A stretch of DNA of 64,000 nucleotides from Marinagarivorans sp. (GCA_028281865.1 JANQJB010000099.1:1-64000); one strand, 5' to 3'; numbered from the stretch's first letter, positions 18,701-26,844 are shown. Translations and numbers: made by a program. Notes: generated by a model from the letters alone, not told the origin.

Positions 18701-20848
18701 ATTATTTTCATCGCGCATCGCACATGCATTTATGTCCAATGCAATATTCGGTAAATTGTTCACCGTTTGCATCTGCCAATTGACGGAACTGACAAATAAG
18801 TCTATTGAACCCAACCAAAAGGTAGCGTTTTCGTCGAGAACAAGAAACTCAAGCGGAAAATCATTTTTTGGTTTAGGCCATTGTTGCGTTTGAACAATCA
18901 AAAGCTGTGTATTGGTACCGAGAACCGGCGAGTTTAGTGGATCTGTAGCGGGAAGATCGAAATAATCATTGGAACTCGTCAACAAACCCAGACCAACGTA
19001 TAGGCGCTTTAAAGCTCCATCAATAATGCTTAGGATCGAACCGTAGAAAAATGGCGCGTATCCTGCATTTTCATGAGCCAAGCAAATATAATCTGCCGCC
19101 ATATCACCTGCAGCAGGTTCAGAAAGTTGTGTCCAACGCGAATTTTCAAATGCGGTGTCTCCGGATGATTTGACATCGACTTGCGCCACCCACCACGCGC
19201 CACGTCTATCTCTTACAATTATTTGGTCTTCGACACCACCTGCATAAATTGTTTGAATCGCTCGCGGCGCAACCCTTGTATCGAGGTTTAATCCATTTAA
19301 CGTAGCGCCTTCATCGCCAGCTTTAACATCTTCCATGCTCGGTTGACCAATCTCTTGCCAAACGAGATCATCCACCGCATCTTTAAATAGCATTCCCTGC
19401 AATGAGCCGTTACTGCTAACACCGTATACACGTTCGGTGCCTGATACTTTTTGTACCGTCCCCATATGCAATAGGGTCGCATCGGGCAAAGTTACACTTA
19501 GCGTTGCTTTCGCATTCTTTTTACTTAGGACCTCTGGAATCGCCAAAGCGAAAGTGTCAAAACGTTGCGGTTCCGGTCCAAAAGGTAAAAAACGCGTTGT
19601 CAGTGGTAACGACGTGCCATTGTGAAACGCTTGTGTAACTGTCGCACTGCCCTCAGCGTCGCCTGCCGTTTGGCCAGCCGAGTTTGCCGTTACTAGATTT
19701 TGATCCGAGCACGCGCACGCTGAATTCTTACTTACGTTGAGCAGGGCTGTTTCAGTTTCTTCTCCCGTTTTTACTGAGATACTTAAACGATTGACGCGCG
19801 TTCCAGCTGTCTTATTTTCGGTTATCGGAGAAACATACTCTGCTCGCAACCACAGGTTTTCATTATTGTTAATCGCGATCTTTTCTACAGCGCCCACCCA
19901 CTTTTTCTCCAGTACCAATTTATCGCTTTCGCTTGCGCCAAGCTCAAGCTCCACCCAACTGGCCTGGTCTTCATTGGCCAGCTTTGCGTACATGGACCAA
20001 CGTACTGAGGCACTCCTTAATTGCTCGATAACATTCGCAGGTTTAATTTCTACAAACAAGGTGGCAACTTGCTCAAGCTTAAATAATTCGTTGTGGCCAA
20101 TATAAAGGTAATGTTTCTGTTTATTGCGCAACGTAAAGGTATCGAAGCTGGTGATTTTTTCGATAACACCATCGGTTTCAGCAACAACATCATTCTCAAG
20201 TGCGGGGTGTAACTGAAACACAGATTCATTGCGCAACTCGACCTCGTAAGCCGTTCCGTTAACACGAATAACATCTCCAGCTTCAATATCACCGAGTGGT
20301 TTGATCTGTAAAATATTGCTTCCGCTCGATGAAAAACTCGCTGCTTGAAACTGCGGCAACAATGTCGACTGCGGTGCTAAAGCTAAAAAACCCGGTGGCG
20401 GTAATTCGATACTGTCTTGATCGCCATCAACTGCTGCAATAAATGTCAACGCGGAGGGTGTTAAATCTATTCCTTGGAGTGTCTCGAATAGAATTTCACC
20501 GTCGTCAGTGTTGGCTGAAACTTGGGTAGCGCGAGGAGCAAAAACGGCGTTAGTTCGTTTATCTGACAACTGAAAAACAACGGGAGTTTTAGCCGGTCTC
20601 GGCCACTCGATGGGCAAGTCCAAAAAATCAAAAAAGGCCAACTTATCTCTTAGCGGCGTTTCATCGATACCAACACTGGTATTTTCTTGCAGCTGCGCGA
20701 CTATTTTAAATAAGGCATTTAAATAATCATCATCACCGTGCTCCTTGCTGATCTTCCAGCTCGGTATCATTGCGCGCGCTATTTCAAGTAGCTCTTGATA
20801 TAAGTGTGAACGACGACGCTTATCGAGTGAAGGCGGTTGAATATCCAT
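15752..20848 (-). CDS. Very large baseplate J-like wedge protein (Afp11 type)
   Basis: A 1698-residue protein. The first 200 residues start like a baseplate assembly protein (YQELLEIARAMIPSW). The C-terminal 450 residues carry the J-like signature: RLGEIIFGENTKIPPPGRN, NYQVGGGTTGN, then FEALAIASSPKIVAARC and a closing domain that ends close to the stop. Between them lies a long insertion (about 400-1000) of beta-rich propeller-like text (repeats around YAGGVEDQIIVRDRRG and LAWGRDDSGDPAVALMTTAG). The smaller wedge protein next door is 702 residues, so this one is more than twice as long. The insertion may be surface-exposed and could bind a surface or lattice. It overlaps the next gene by one base and lies 2 bases from gp25. 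Confidence 0.82.
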   Translation of the reverse strand: MDIQPPSLDKRRRSHLYQELLEIARAMIPSWKISKEHGDDDYLNALFKIVAQLQENTSVGIDETPLRDKLAFFDFLDLPIEWPRPAKTPVVFQLSDKRTNAVFAPRATQVSANTDDGEILFETLQGIDLTPSALTFIAAVDGDQDSIELPPPGFLALAPQSTLLPQFQAASFSSSGSNILQIKPLGDIEAGDVIRVNGTAYEVELRNESVFQLHPALENDVVAETDGVIEKITSFDTFTLRNKQKHYLYIGHNELFKLEQVATLFVEIKPANVIEQLRSASVRWSMYAKLANEDQASWVELELGASESDKLVLEKKWVGAVEKIAINNNENLWLRAEYVSPITENKTAGTRVNRLSISVKTGEETETALLNVSKNSACACSDQNLVTANSAGQTAGDAEGSATVTQAFHNGTSLPLTTRFLPFGPEPQRFDTFALAIPEVLSKKNAKATLSVTLPDATLLHMGTVQKVSGTERVYGVSSNGSLQGMLFKDAVDDLVWQEIGQPSMEDVKAGDEGATLNGLNLDTRVAPRAIQTIYAGGVEDQIIVRDRRGAWWVAQVDVKSSGDTAFENSRWTQLSEPAAGDMAADYICLAHENAGYAPFFYGSILSIIDGALKRLYVGLGLLTSSNDYFDLPATDPLNSPVLGTNTQLLIVQTQQWPKPKNDFPLEFLVLDENATFWLGSIDLFVSSVNWQMQTVNNLPNIALDINACAMRDENNMLIIFAASDQNAALTIIPSIDVFFSVANFTVQTGSELKCQPKALYQQPVALAWGRDDSGDPAVALMTTAGKLAVLPLPLPRPEAGVVDSGHIFVSQGLANLCVNLADEGIARKVIGSSSAFSPHHGLRTPAGFNTEFIEFVASADFKLHLFQPLNQFNYSGDELYALNQNLPAVAGNWLFWSRSAGQPNNLQGVSQNNGLEIQLPQNHFIPAANGMIKIAMERYTAAVSSPAPNVFIATLDRSTNITDGDPVQYEVLEPSNIPQINVGNEYLNTLGNLGANSEQPEQGTLVFFDSANVADQVKAIVQSYSDNGDIWVLLDSGWADPMNPPTPPAMLTVQNDLSVWSTFSFPRGFQNPELAWEYYDGSSWRRLEQGFLDTTNQLANTGEIRFIVPNDIEPVEIGGEEDFWIRSRLIGGDYGQAEYVVTEEPGPNPQTTTQKINVNTDKLNPPEILKVDASFEMENSVPAETVLIQNNLGFSNQTQASLVNQAEFELFEGVRQINQAGQQRLLYFGFTQNFSVGQLTLFIDAADQLRNVPLAFELLTEQGWRRVSSADETQGFHRRGYIQVSIEFSPRLTRLFDRDLYWLRARPRVSVDSWAPQLSGVFVNAVPAEQVQSRKQEILGSSTGEKLQVFPISQKPVLPQNFELRVREDLSAEEREALLENDRMSVVQYTDLSIEGDWVKWQAVDSFVGFNDDARVFRLNSRLGEIIFGENTKIPPPGRNNIRLINYQVGGGTTGNLAAYKIENIKSNIPGVELVANPIAAAGGTEPPSIEVQATTTPEKIRHSNNALGPDDFEALAIASSPKIVAARCQFPQQNDLAIRIAIAAEGEDECPLPSLEERQALENLIRERAWGGLQDQQIEVVGPDYVSVKIDLEIKAKSLELSAVLEREAREKLARLLHPIYGGPKLVGWPFLRRIWPSDILRCLATIPSFDRVVSDIAIATIDPCQSLDAMPDFGLICAGKNNINVRMNLDFGGMQ

Positions 20849-20850
20849 GC

Positions 20851-21291
20851 TTAAAATGCCTCCTTGAAATAAAAGGGGAAAACAAAGTTTCCACTTTGAT
20901 TTGTGCTGTAGACTTGGTAATCAATCGCAATCAAAATTTTTCCATTAATTGCCTCTCGCGTATCGACGTCGACATTCAGGACTTCTATCCTGGCTTCATA
21001 TTTTCGCAGAGCTTCGCGAACGCTGTGTTTGATATCGGCAACTAAGCTCGCGCTGATTGCTGCAAATACAAGGTCGTGTATCCCACAACCAAAATCTGCG
21101 CGCATCACGCGCTCGCCCTTTGCGGTAGATAAAATAATAAAAATCGACTGTTCAATATCATTCTCGAATTCAACACTTGCGACCCTTCCACTATTTAATG
21201 TAGTTGCAACTGGGTAGGCCCAACCTCGGCCTAAGAATTCTTTTTTATCGTTGGTATCGATTTTCATTGTTATCTCAGCATCGCTATCCAA
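20851..21291 (-). CDS. gp25-like baseplate wedge protein (Afp9 type)
   Basis: A 146-residue protein with the gp25 fold signature: FLGRGWAYPV near the N-terminus, SIFIILSTAKGERVMRADFG in the middle and VREALRKYEARIEVLNVDVD towards the end. T4 gp25 is the central wedge protein that contacts the first sheath ring; Afp9 is the CIS counterpart. Its start overlaps the end of the PAAR gene by 8 bases and its stop is 2 bases from the large J-like gene, so it is part of the tightly coupled baseplate set. Confidence 0.9.
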   Translation of the reverse strand: MDSDAEITMKIDTNDKKEFLGRGWAYPVATTLNSGRVASVEFENDIEQSIFIILSTAKGERVMRADFGCGIHDLVFAAISASLVADIKHSVREALRKYEARIEVLNVDVDTREAINGKILIAIDYQVYSTNQSGNFVFPFYFKEAF

Positions 21292-21580
21292 TTAATACCG
21301 TGGGTTCACCCTTGGCTATCGGGTTGGGTGGCCCCACCTCGATAACCTGGTCAGATTGTCTTGCGGCAAAGCTACCTTCGATCATCACCGTCGTGCTCCC
21401 TACAAAAACAACACCGCCAACATGGGGAACAACTCCTGTCACTAGCGGACATGCATGAAAATCCATAGCAACGCGCCACGCCGGTTGACCGCCAATTAAT
21501 ACCGTTGCCGCACCAGGTCCCGGTGACAGCGGTTTACCGTGTGCAGTAGGGTCGTTAAAACGCGCCGCAGGTAGTCCCAT
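21284..21580 (-). CDS. PAAR-domain spike tip protein
   Basis: A 98-residue protein covering the whole PAAR fold: an early FNDPTAHG, then VLIGGQPAWR, HACP, PHVGG and VMIEG, and a C-terminal VLIG. PAAR proteins form the sharp zinc-stabilised cone capping the spike; His and Cys residues fitting the metal site are present (His in TAHG, His-Ala-Cys, His in PHVGG). There is no toxin extension, so this is a bare tip (Afp10 position). It sits between the spike gene and gp25, as in most CIS clusters. Confidence 0.92.
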   Translation of the reverse strand: MGLPAARFNDPTAHGKPLSPGPGAATVLIGGQPAWRVAMDFHACPLVTGVVPHVGGVVFVGSTTVMIEGSFAARQSDQVIEVGPPNPIAKGEPTVLIG

Positions 21581-21622
21581 TAAGCCTTCCTCTATTTATT
21601 CACTTCTAAAATTTGTTTAACA

Positions 21623-22282
21623 TTAATTAATCAAAACCATTTGACCTTTCAAGGTCAAAGTCCCCGATGCTTTAACATCAACGGTTTTGCCTTTTATCGT
21701 TACCGACTTTCCTTCTAGATTCATCGCTCCCTTGCACTTTAAAGTCATCGCGCCCGATTGCGTTTCAATTTGTATCGTATTGCCCTTACCGTCTTCCAAA
21801 ATAATACCTTTGTCATCCATCAATAAATGTTTTCCATCTTCTAGCTTGAGTTCGACCGAGGGTTTTTCTCCATCGAAAAAATGTAACTCTGTATTTGCAC
21901 GACTGCGAATAATTCGGGAGTCATTTTTTCCGTCGGCATTATCCTTTGGCGGTTTGTTATTACCGTTCCATAAAGAACCCACAACAAAAGGTATTGTCGG
22001 ATCTCCGCGATCGAAACCAACAAGCACCTCATCGCCTACCTCGGGTAGGAAAAATACCCCACGAGTTGCCATGGCCATCGGCATCGCTATACGCGCCCAA
22101 TAACTCTTCTGCCCCTCTTCCTGCCATGGAAGCTTAACTCTTACCCTGGCCAGTTTTTCCGGGTCTTTATTATCGATGACCTCTGCCACTGCCAGGCCTT
22201 TTAAAAAACCGTCGCTCTCTCTGTCGGCCTCGAGACCACTTTGATCAACCATCATATTCATGTTGTTTATCTCAAGCTCCAA
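21623..22282 (-). CDS. Spike protein, gpV/gp5 OB-fold (C-terminal half of VgrG)
   Basis: A 219-residue protein. About residues 25-110 form the OB-fold of phage baseplate assembly protein V/gp5 (VIDNKDPEKLARVRVKLPW, FFLPEVGDEVLVGFDRGDP, FVVGSLWNG). The rest is the repetitive beta-prism spike (MTLKCKGAMNLEGKSVTIKG, TLTLKGQMVLIN). With the gpD-like protein encoded 31 bases upstream it makes the equivalent of VgrG or Afp8, here split into two genes. Its C-terminal needle should carry the PAAR tip encoded next. Confidence 0.9.
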   Translation of the reverse strand: MELEINNMNMMVDQSGLEADRESDGFLKGLAVAEVIDNKDPEKLARVRVKLPWQEEGQKSYWARIAMPMAMATRGVFFLPEVGDEVLVGFDRGDPTIPFVVGSLWNGNNKPPKDNADGKNDSRIIRSRANTELHFFDGEKPSVELKLEDGKHLLMDDKGIILEDGKGNTIQIETQSGAMTLKCKGAMNLEGKSVTIKGKTVDVKASGTLTLKGQMVLIN

Positions 22283-22313
22283 AAACTAAAGAGAAAAATA
22301 TTGATATCCATCA

Positions 22314-23423
22314 TCACAGCGTCGTTTCCTGCACGCTAAATGTCGTTCGATAACCACTGCTATTAACACTATGCTTTGCGTCTTTCACGTAGTAGGTCTT
22401 ACTAAAGTTTCTGCCTAAATCGTTTAACGCGATATTCACGTCCGGTACTATTTCGGGCAGGCCAATGCTCTCGCCCTGACCTTGTAAATATTCTTGCGCA
22501 CGTTCTTCTAAAATAGACTTTGCACGCGCATCAGCTTCTGCCTGGGTATGTACCGAGGCACGCACGCGCATCGTGGGTTTGTTGTTTAGCGCGCTGGCAA
22601 TTTGCTCTGACCCGCTTCTGCGTCCAGCGTCTCTACCGGTTTCGTCACTTTTAGATGCCACACCAATAATTGTTTTTCCTTCGGCTGCTGACCAACCGGT
22701 CACCTCTACTTTTTCTATTTGGCGTGCAAGATTTAATTCAGGTGTAAATGAGAAAAGTCCTTTACCATAGGCAATTTCTATAATGGCTTGTTCAGTATTC
22801 TTGCGCGGCCCAAAATAAAACGAGCCTTCACGCAAATAAAATGTAAAGCCATTGCGCTCTGCTAATTTTTTTACAAATGCCATATCGGCTTCTTGGTTTT
22901 GATCTATCCTATTTTTGGTTGGTGACGTCGATTGAATATCCGTTGTCAATCCCAGCGCCGAAAGAACTTCTGTCACTGCATCGCTGTCGGTTGAATCTTC
23001 CCAAAAGCGCGTGACCTTACCGGTTGTTAAACCGAACAACTGATCGTAACCTGAGACAACTAATTCAGGGTTGTCTCCCGAAGTAAAATTAGTGCTAATT
23101 TCAGTGATAATACCGTCAAACAACTGCGTGAGATTTCCCGCATCACCGTAGCCGAAATAAATTTGTACGGGAGTGCCAAAAGCAAACATTTCCAATAGGT
23201 CCGTCTGTTGTTCGGTCTCGCCAGCAAGAAACGCACGCGTCTCCCAATCGAAGGCATTAGCCACTGTAAAACTAAAACGCGCGGTGCTTTTTTGTTTCAA
23301 ATCGACTTCCACATGCGTAACAGTCAAAAAAATATCACGCACAAGATCTTCACCGTTGACCAAAACTTTGAAAGCCGGAACATAAAATTTTTTGTGTTTT
23401 TTCTCTAGAGCTATTAAATCCAT
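22314..23423 (-). CDS. Hub protein, phage late control gpD-like (N-terminal half of VgrG)
   Basis: A 369-residue protein matching phage late control D/gp27-type hub proteins: early AFKVLVNGEDL, DIFLTVTHVEVDLKQ and ARFSFTVANAFDWE, a swivel pattern QIYFGYGDAGNLTQLFDG with FDGIITEI, and FVKKLAERNGFTFYLREG, the typical VgrG segment. It should form the trimeric adaptor between the tube and the spike. It begins 1 base after the LysM gene ends. Together with the gpV-like product it is a two-gene VgrG, as in several type II CIS clusters. Confidence 0.9.
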   Translation of the reverse strand: MDLIALEKKHKKFYVPAFKVLVNGEDLVRDIFLTVTHVEVDLKQKSTARFSFTVANAFDWETRAFLAGETEQQTDLLEMFAFGTPVQIYFGYGDAGNLTQLFDGIITEISTNFTSGDNPELVVSGYDQLFGLTTGKVTRFWEDSTDSDAVTEVLSALGLTTDIQSTSPTKNRIDQNQEADMAFVKKLAERNGFTFYLREGSFYFGPRKNTEQAIIEIAYGKGLFSFTPELNLARQIEKVEVTGWSAAEGKTIIGVASKSDETGRDAGRRSGSEQIASALNNKPTMRVRASVHTQAEADARAKSILEERAQEYLQGQGESIGLPEIVPDVNIALNDLGRNFSKTYYVKDAKHSVNSSGYRTTFSVQETTL

Positions 23424-23424
23424 G

Positions 23425-24069
23425 CTATTGCTCCAGCGGCGGCAAACTTAAAACAGAGCCGGGTCGAATTGCTCTCGGATTGGCAATACGGCTCGCTTTT
23501 GCAATTACACGCCAATATTTCGCATCGCCATATTCAGCCGCAGCAATTGCCCACAAGCTATCATCAGCCGTAAATACATGACGTTTGGTCTTATCAGATG
23601 AATTGCGACGAGGGTTTTGTAACTGCTCGCTTAAAGTCTGATACTCTTTAAAACTGACACTTAAGTTTGCCCGAACCGGCTGACCAGAGGCATTAAACAT
23701 CGTGAATCGCTGATTCACAGACTGCACAACGGCTTTAAAACTTAAATTACCCCAACAAAATTCAACCGGCGGTGGCGCATGCAGATCGGCATCTATCTCA
23801 GTTGTTTTTATTAATTTATCAGTCAACTCCGTTACATCGGAACCACCAGCGTTTGTCCAAGTATCAAATAATAATTCCATTGTCAGCATCGTGGCTTGCC
23901 CATTTACAAATTGTAAAATTGGGCTCGATAAACCAGGCAGTGACTTTTCTTGAAAATTATTGCTAACGGCAAGAGCATATTCCGTTGGATTAAAAAGCAC
24001 TTCGATCGGAGCGCCCGACAAGCGGCCTTCTAGGACTTTTATTGTTGCTTTTTCGAGTTTCTGGCTCAT
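23425..24069 (-). CDS. LysM-domain hub/tube-adaptor protein (Afp7 type)
   Basis: A 214-residue protein. The N-terminal 150 residues match the CIS tube protein family: IEVLFNPTEYALAVSNNF, LLFDTWTNAGGSDVTELTDK and FCWGNLSFKAVVQSVNQRFT. The last 50 residues are a LysM domain (ADDSLWAIAAAEYGDAKYWR, then NPRAIRPGSVLSLPPL). T4 gp53 and Afp7 are the comparable inner-baseplate proteins. The LysM part probably clamps neighbouring wedges rather than binding peptidoglycan. The gene lies 8 bases after the variable 358-residue gene and 1 base before the hub gene. Confidence 0.88.
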   Translation of the reverse strand: MSQKLEKATIKVLEGRLSGAPIEVLFNPTEYALAVSNNFQEKSLPGLSSPILQFVNGQATMLTMELLFDTWTNAGGSDVTELTDKLIKTTEIDADLHAPPPVEFCWGNLSFKAVVQSVNQRFTMFNASGQPVRANLSVSFKEYQTLSEQLQNPRRNSSDKTKRHVFTADDSLWAIAAAEYGDAKYWRVIAKASRIANPRAIRPGSVLSLPPLEQ

Positions 24070-24077
24070 AAATTACC

Positions 24078-25154
24078 CTATAACAACCCTTGCCGCTGTC
24101 GTTCAATGCGTATACGTTTGTCAATCTGCTTCATTACATCGTCACTCAATCGAGCAATATCTATATTGGGAGCCGCAACGGGAGCAACCGGGGGCGAGGC
24201 TTGTGGCACAGTACTTGTTACTTGACTCGACGAAGATGGGGCATAGGTCATATCGAGCTTGGTAATGTGCATCTGCGAATTGGCTTGCTCCACCGCTCGA
24301 CTATTGTTTCCCTCCACAATGTCTTCTTGCTCCAAGGCGAATTGCTTTATTCGACGTTTAGAATAGAGCGAAACTCGACTCTCAGAATCAAACTGTACCC
24401 GCGTTAAATGTCTATATCGTTTGTGACTCACAGCAAAATCGGAGTGGCCATTTGGCCATCTAAAATTATTGTCGAAAGCAAAACTATTATTAATTGAAAA
24501 ATTTTGAGAAGAAGAAAGGAATTTATAATTAAAGATATCTTTTTCTTTTTTAGAATTATTAGTTAAATCAGTATTTATGTTATTTTTCACGTACCTTGTA
24601 GATCGATTATCAGTAATAAAGTCGGTAAAATATCGATCAAAAATAGCAATTCGTTTTTTATTTTCAAGCTTATCGGAAAAAGCTCTTTCAAATTTGTAAC
24701 TTACTCCACCACCTAAGCTAAATTCAGCTAGCGGTAGATTTTTAGAAAAACCTATTCTTGTAGAAAGATAAGTTAGATTTGATATCTTGCTTAATGTGGT
24801 AGATAGATTCTTTAGACTGCTAACGCCATAGCGCTTGTAGAATTGATAAGCACTTAGAAAACTCTTGTTTTCGATCATATTGAACGAAAACAAAAACAGT
24901 GGATTTATATAGTTAGCAATGCTTTCGTGGCTCACTACATCCTTATTTTGATATCCTTCAACCACGCCTTCGCTAATAGCTATATTCTTGAAGCGAAAAA
25001 AACTACTTACTTTATATAAGTCGCTACAATTTTCAGTACTTTTATTAAACAAGCCCGGTTTGACAGAGTGCGTTGCTATAGGCTTGCGTAAATTTAAACG
25101 ACTAGTGTTTTTGCTCGGCTTACTGCACGTATTGAGTACTGAAGTAATCATCAT
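24078..25154 (-). CDS. Variable AT-rich protein in the Afp6 position
   Basis: A 358-residue protein not recognised. Most of it (1-290) is rich in Ser, Asn, Lys, Phe and Tyr, encoded by clearly more AT-rich DNA than its neighbours, and has no clear domain. A Ser/Pro/Ala-rich linker (about 295-325) leads to a C-terminal helix, ARLSDDVMKQIDKRIRIERQ, which resembles a short conserved tail I recall from proteins at this place in other CIS clusters. It sits between tube 2 and the LysM hub, as Afp6 does, 4 bases from the former, with AGGG before the ATG. The tail may attach it to the particle while the body varies. Cargo, tube plug or hub-contact roles are all possible. Confidence 0.5.
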   Translation of the reverse strand: MMITSVLNTCSKPSKNTSRLNLRKPIATHSVKPGLFNKSTENCSDLYKVSSFFRFKNIAISEGVVEGYQNKDVVSHESIANYINPLFLFSFNMIENKSFLSAYQFYKRYGVSSLKNLSTTLSKISNLTYLSTRIGFSKNLPLAEFSLGGGVSYKFERAFSDKLENKKRIAIFDRYFTDFITDNRSTRYVKNNINTDLTNNSKKEKDIFNYKFLSSSQNFSINNSFAFDNNFRWPNGHSDFAVSHKRYRHLTRVQFDSESRVSLYSKRRIKQFALEQEDIVEGNNSRAVEQANSQMHITKLDMTYAPSSSSQVTSTVPQASPPVAPVAAPNIDIARLSDDVMKQIDKRIRIERQRQGLL

Positions 25155-25158
25155 CTGA

Positions 25159-25584
25159 CTATCCCTGCCTCGTTAAACCTTGATGAACAAATTCTATACT
25201 TTCCATCGCAAGGTTGTTTCCGACGGCATCGAGATCGGCCATCGTCCATTTACTCGGAAAGGCATCTGCACAAACCCAACGCCACGCCTCGCTTCCTTCC
25301 TCATCCATTAATATTACGGATAAGGTTTTTCTCTCGACCTGTCCATCGACGACACCCTGATGCCAATCCCACAAGTCCGCATCAACTAATCCTCTTTTCA
25401 ACACCAGCGCAGGATAAGTAGTGGAAGTCACAAATTGATGTTGGTAGTGATTAATTCCACCTTCAGTGTAGGGTTCTATTTGACATTGCCGTTCTATACC
25501 TGCAACTGACTGAAAGCCACCCTCTATAGCGCCGTCGATCTCAACTCGAAAACGAAAAGCTCTGTATGGATCAGGACGTTGCAT
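25159..25584 (-). CDS. Second inner-tube protein (Afp5 type)
   Basis: A 141-residue gp19/Hcp-like tube protein of the phage tail region family: RPDPYRAFRFRVEIDG, GGFQSVAGIERQCQIEPYTEGG, then YPALVLKRGLVDADLWDWHQ and a final ESIEFVHQGLTRQG. It is a diverged paralogue of the main tube protein (26380-26820) and, as in Afp, lies near the hub genes. Such variants usually form the first tube ring on the baseplate. It is separated from the upstream small genes by an unusual 194-base non-coding stretch. Confidence 0.9.
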   Translation of the reverse strand: MQRPDPYRAFRFRVEIDGAIEGGFQSVAGIERQCQIEPYTEGGINHYQHQFVTSTTYPALVLKRGLVDADLWDWHQGVVDGQVERKTLSVILMDEEGSEAWRWVCADAFPSKWTMADLDAVGNNLAMESIEFVHQGLTRQG

Positions 25585-25778
25585 ATTGACTCACTATAAA
25601 TATCGACTCACTATTAACCCGGCAATCAAATAGATCGTCCTATCTATTTAATTGCGCGCCACTAAAATACTGGCGAAAATGTGCGAATTTTCTTGTATTT
25701 CCGCGGCTTGCATTGCCCTTCAGGCAATGACGGCGTGTCCATACGCCGACTATTAACCTAACAATGATTGTTGTCAGG
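25585..25778. repeat. Non-coding insert with palindromes inside the CIS operon
   Basis: An operon otherwise made of overlapping or closely spaced genes is interrupted here. The stretch starts with ctattaacccggcaat (25611-25626), the reverse complement of the hairpin arm at 528-543. It also has a small stem cggcgt-gtcc-atacgccg (near 25732-25749) and ends with the palindrome attaacct...aggttaat (25752-25783), which runs into the end of the next gene. It looks like a repeat-element insertion; it could also process or attenuate the transcript between the two tube genes. Confidence 0.5.
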
Positions 25779-25970
25779 TTAATAATGATTAGAAATTGAT
25801 TTTTGTTTAGGTTTTTGAGCATCAAGTTTTTGGTTAATTTTACTGATTTGTTCGCACCATCTACGGCGTTCAGCGTGTTCCATTTCCATCAGCTCCGCAT
25901 ATGACCAATGAAAGTGATAGGCAATAAAAGCCATTTCTTCGTAAAGCTGGACCGTTGGATAGCGCTTCAT
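25779..25970 (-). CDS. Small conserved CIS protein, DUF6760-like
   Basis: A 63-residue protein of the type found after the first tube gene in many CIS loci: YEEMAFIAYHFHWSYAELME followed by HAERRRWCEQISKIN. It resembles the small tail-assembly protein pair (like G/GT or gpE) that acts as a chaperone. Its start overlaps the stop of the 113-residue gene by 1 base, which supports a paired role. The last few codons lie inside a palindrome that may belong to a repeat. Confidence 0.75.
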   Translation of the reverse strand: MKRYPTVQLYEEMAFIAYHFHWSYAELMEMEHAERRRWCEQISKINQKLDAQKPKQKSISNHY

Positions 25971-26311
25971 TACCCTGCCAACTCCAATACTTTCTGATTA
26001 TTTGTCTCATCGGACTCTATAGAGTCGCTGTTGACTTGCTCATACAACTTTTGTAAATAATTTAGGTCGGATGCAAATAAACCCTCAATAGTTTTGGTAT
26101 TAACATCGGCAAGCGAACCCAAGCGCGTAATGACTCTTGATAATACGATGATCGTTAAATACGCTGGATTTTGTTGTACGCGAGAATCTTTTAGTGGCAG
26201 TATTTCATCCGCCGCCGTTGCTAAACGCATTACACCTTCACGGTGCAATACACCGTCTTTATCTAAATAGCCTTTTGGTAAGCTAAATTCTATTTCAGTT
26301 TGAAAAACCAT
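25970..26311 (-). CDS. Small conserved CIS protein, tail assembly chaperone-like
   Basis: A 113-residue acidic protein. The N-terminal part reads TEIEFSLPKGYLDKDGVLHR and continues VMRLATAADEILPLKDSRV, then NPAYLTIIVLSRVITRLG and a helical end. This pattern is constant between the tube and DUF6760-type genes of CIS clusters and of some phages, where the product is thought to be a tail assembly chaperone. It is coupled to the next gene by a 1-base overlap and starts 68 bases after the main tube gene. The exact role is not established. Confidence 0.72.
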   Translation of the reverse strand: MVFQTEIEFSLPKGYLDKDGVLHREGVMRLATAADEILPLKDSRVQQNPAYLTIIVLSRVITRLGSLADVNTKTIEGLFASDLNYLQKLYEQVNSDSIESDETNNQKVLELAG

Positions 26312-26379
26312 AGCTTTTCCCCAATGTGATCAGGTTTGCCCCAATATGAATAATTTTCCTTTAATTAATCAGGTTTACG

Positions 26380-26820
26380 CTAAATCCGTTTAATACCCTC
26401 GTTACAAAGCTCAAGCGTATCGATAGCAACTTCGTTACCGGTGGCTTTAAGGTCACTAGGATCATATTTACATGGCCACGCTTTAATAATTTCAAAAGCT
26501 GCGGTTTCAACACCCGCTTCATCTTGCATACGAATAACCACGTTGCGCCGCGCGTCATCAAGCGGAGTTGCATCGTCAACTATCAGTTGATGCCATTCGG
26601 GAAGTTCTTTGGAATCGGTAACACCCGATTTTAATGTGACGTTTTCGTATTTATTTAATCCATTTAACTTACGCACGGTTGTGCGTTCATCACCCTCACG
26701 ATACTCGATTGGATCTGACGACATCGCACCAACCGTAACTTCGGAAAACCCTGCCTGAGCTATACCGTCAATCTCCAAACGAAAACGAAAATTACGTAAT
26801 GGATCTTTTCTTTCAACCAT
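26380..26820 (-). CDS. Main inner-tube protein (Afp1 type)
   Basis: A 146-residue gp19/Hcp-like tube protein: RKDPLRNFRFRLEIDGIAQ, GFSEVTVGAMSSDPIEYREG, KLNGLNKYENVTLKSGVTDS and the terminal DTLELCNEGIKRI. Stacked hexamers form the rigid inner tube driven into the target. It lies directly after the sheath gene, as usual, but behind a 117-base spacer with five 19-base tandem repeats. Such spacing may help set the high expression of tube relative to other parts. Confidence 0.93.
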   Translation of the reverse strand: MVERKDPLRNFRFRLEIDGIAQAGFSEVTVGAMSSDPIEYREGDERTTVRKLNGLNKYENVTLKSGVTDSKELPEWHQLIVDDATPLDDARRNVVIRMQDEAGVETAAFEIIKAWPCKYDPSDLKATGNEVAIDTLELCNEGIKRI

Positions 26821-26844
26821 TTGTTATTTCCCCTGTATTAATCA

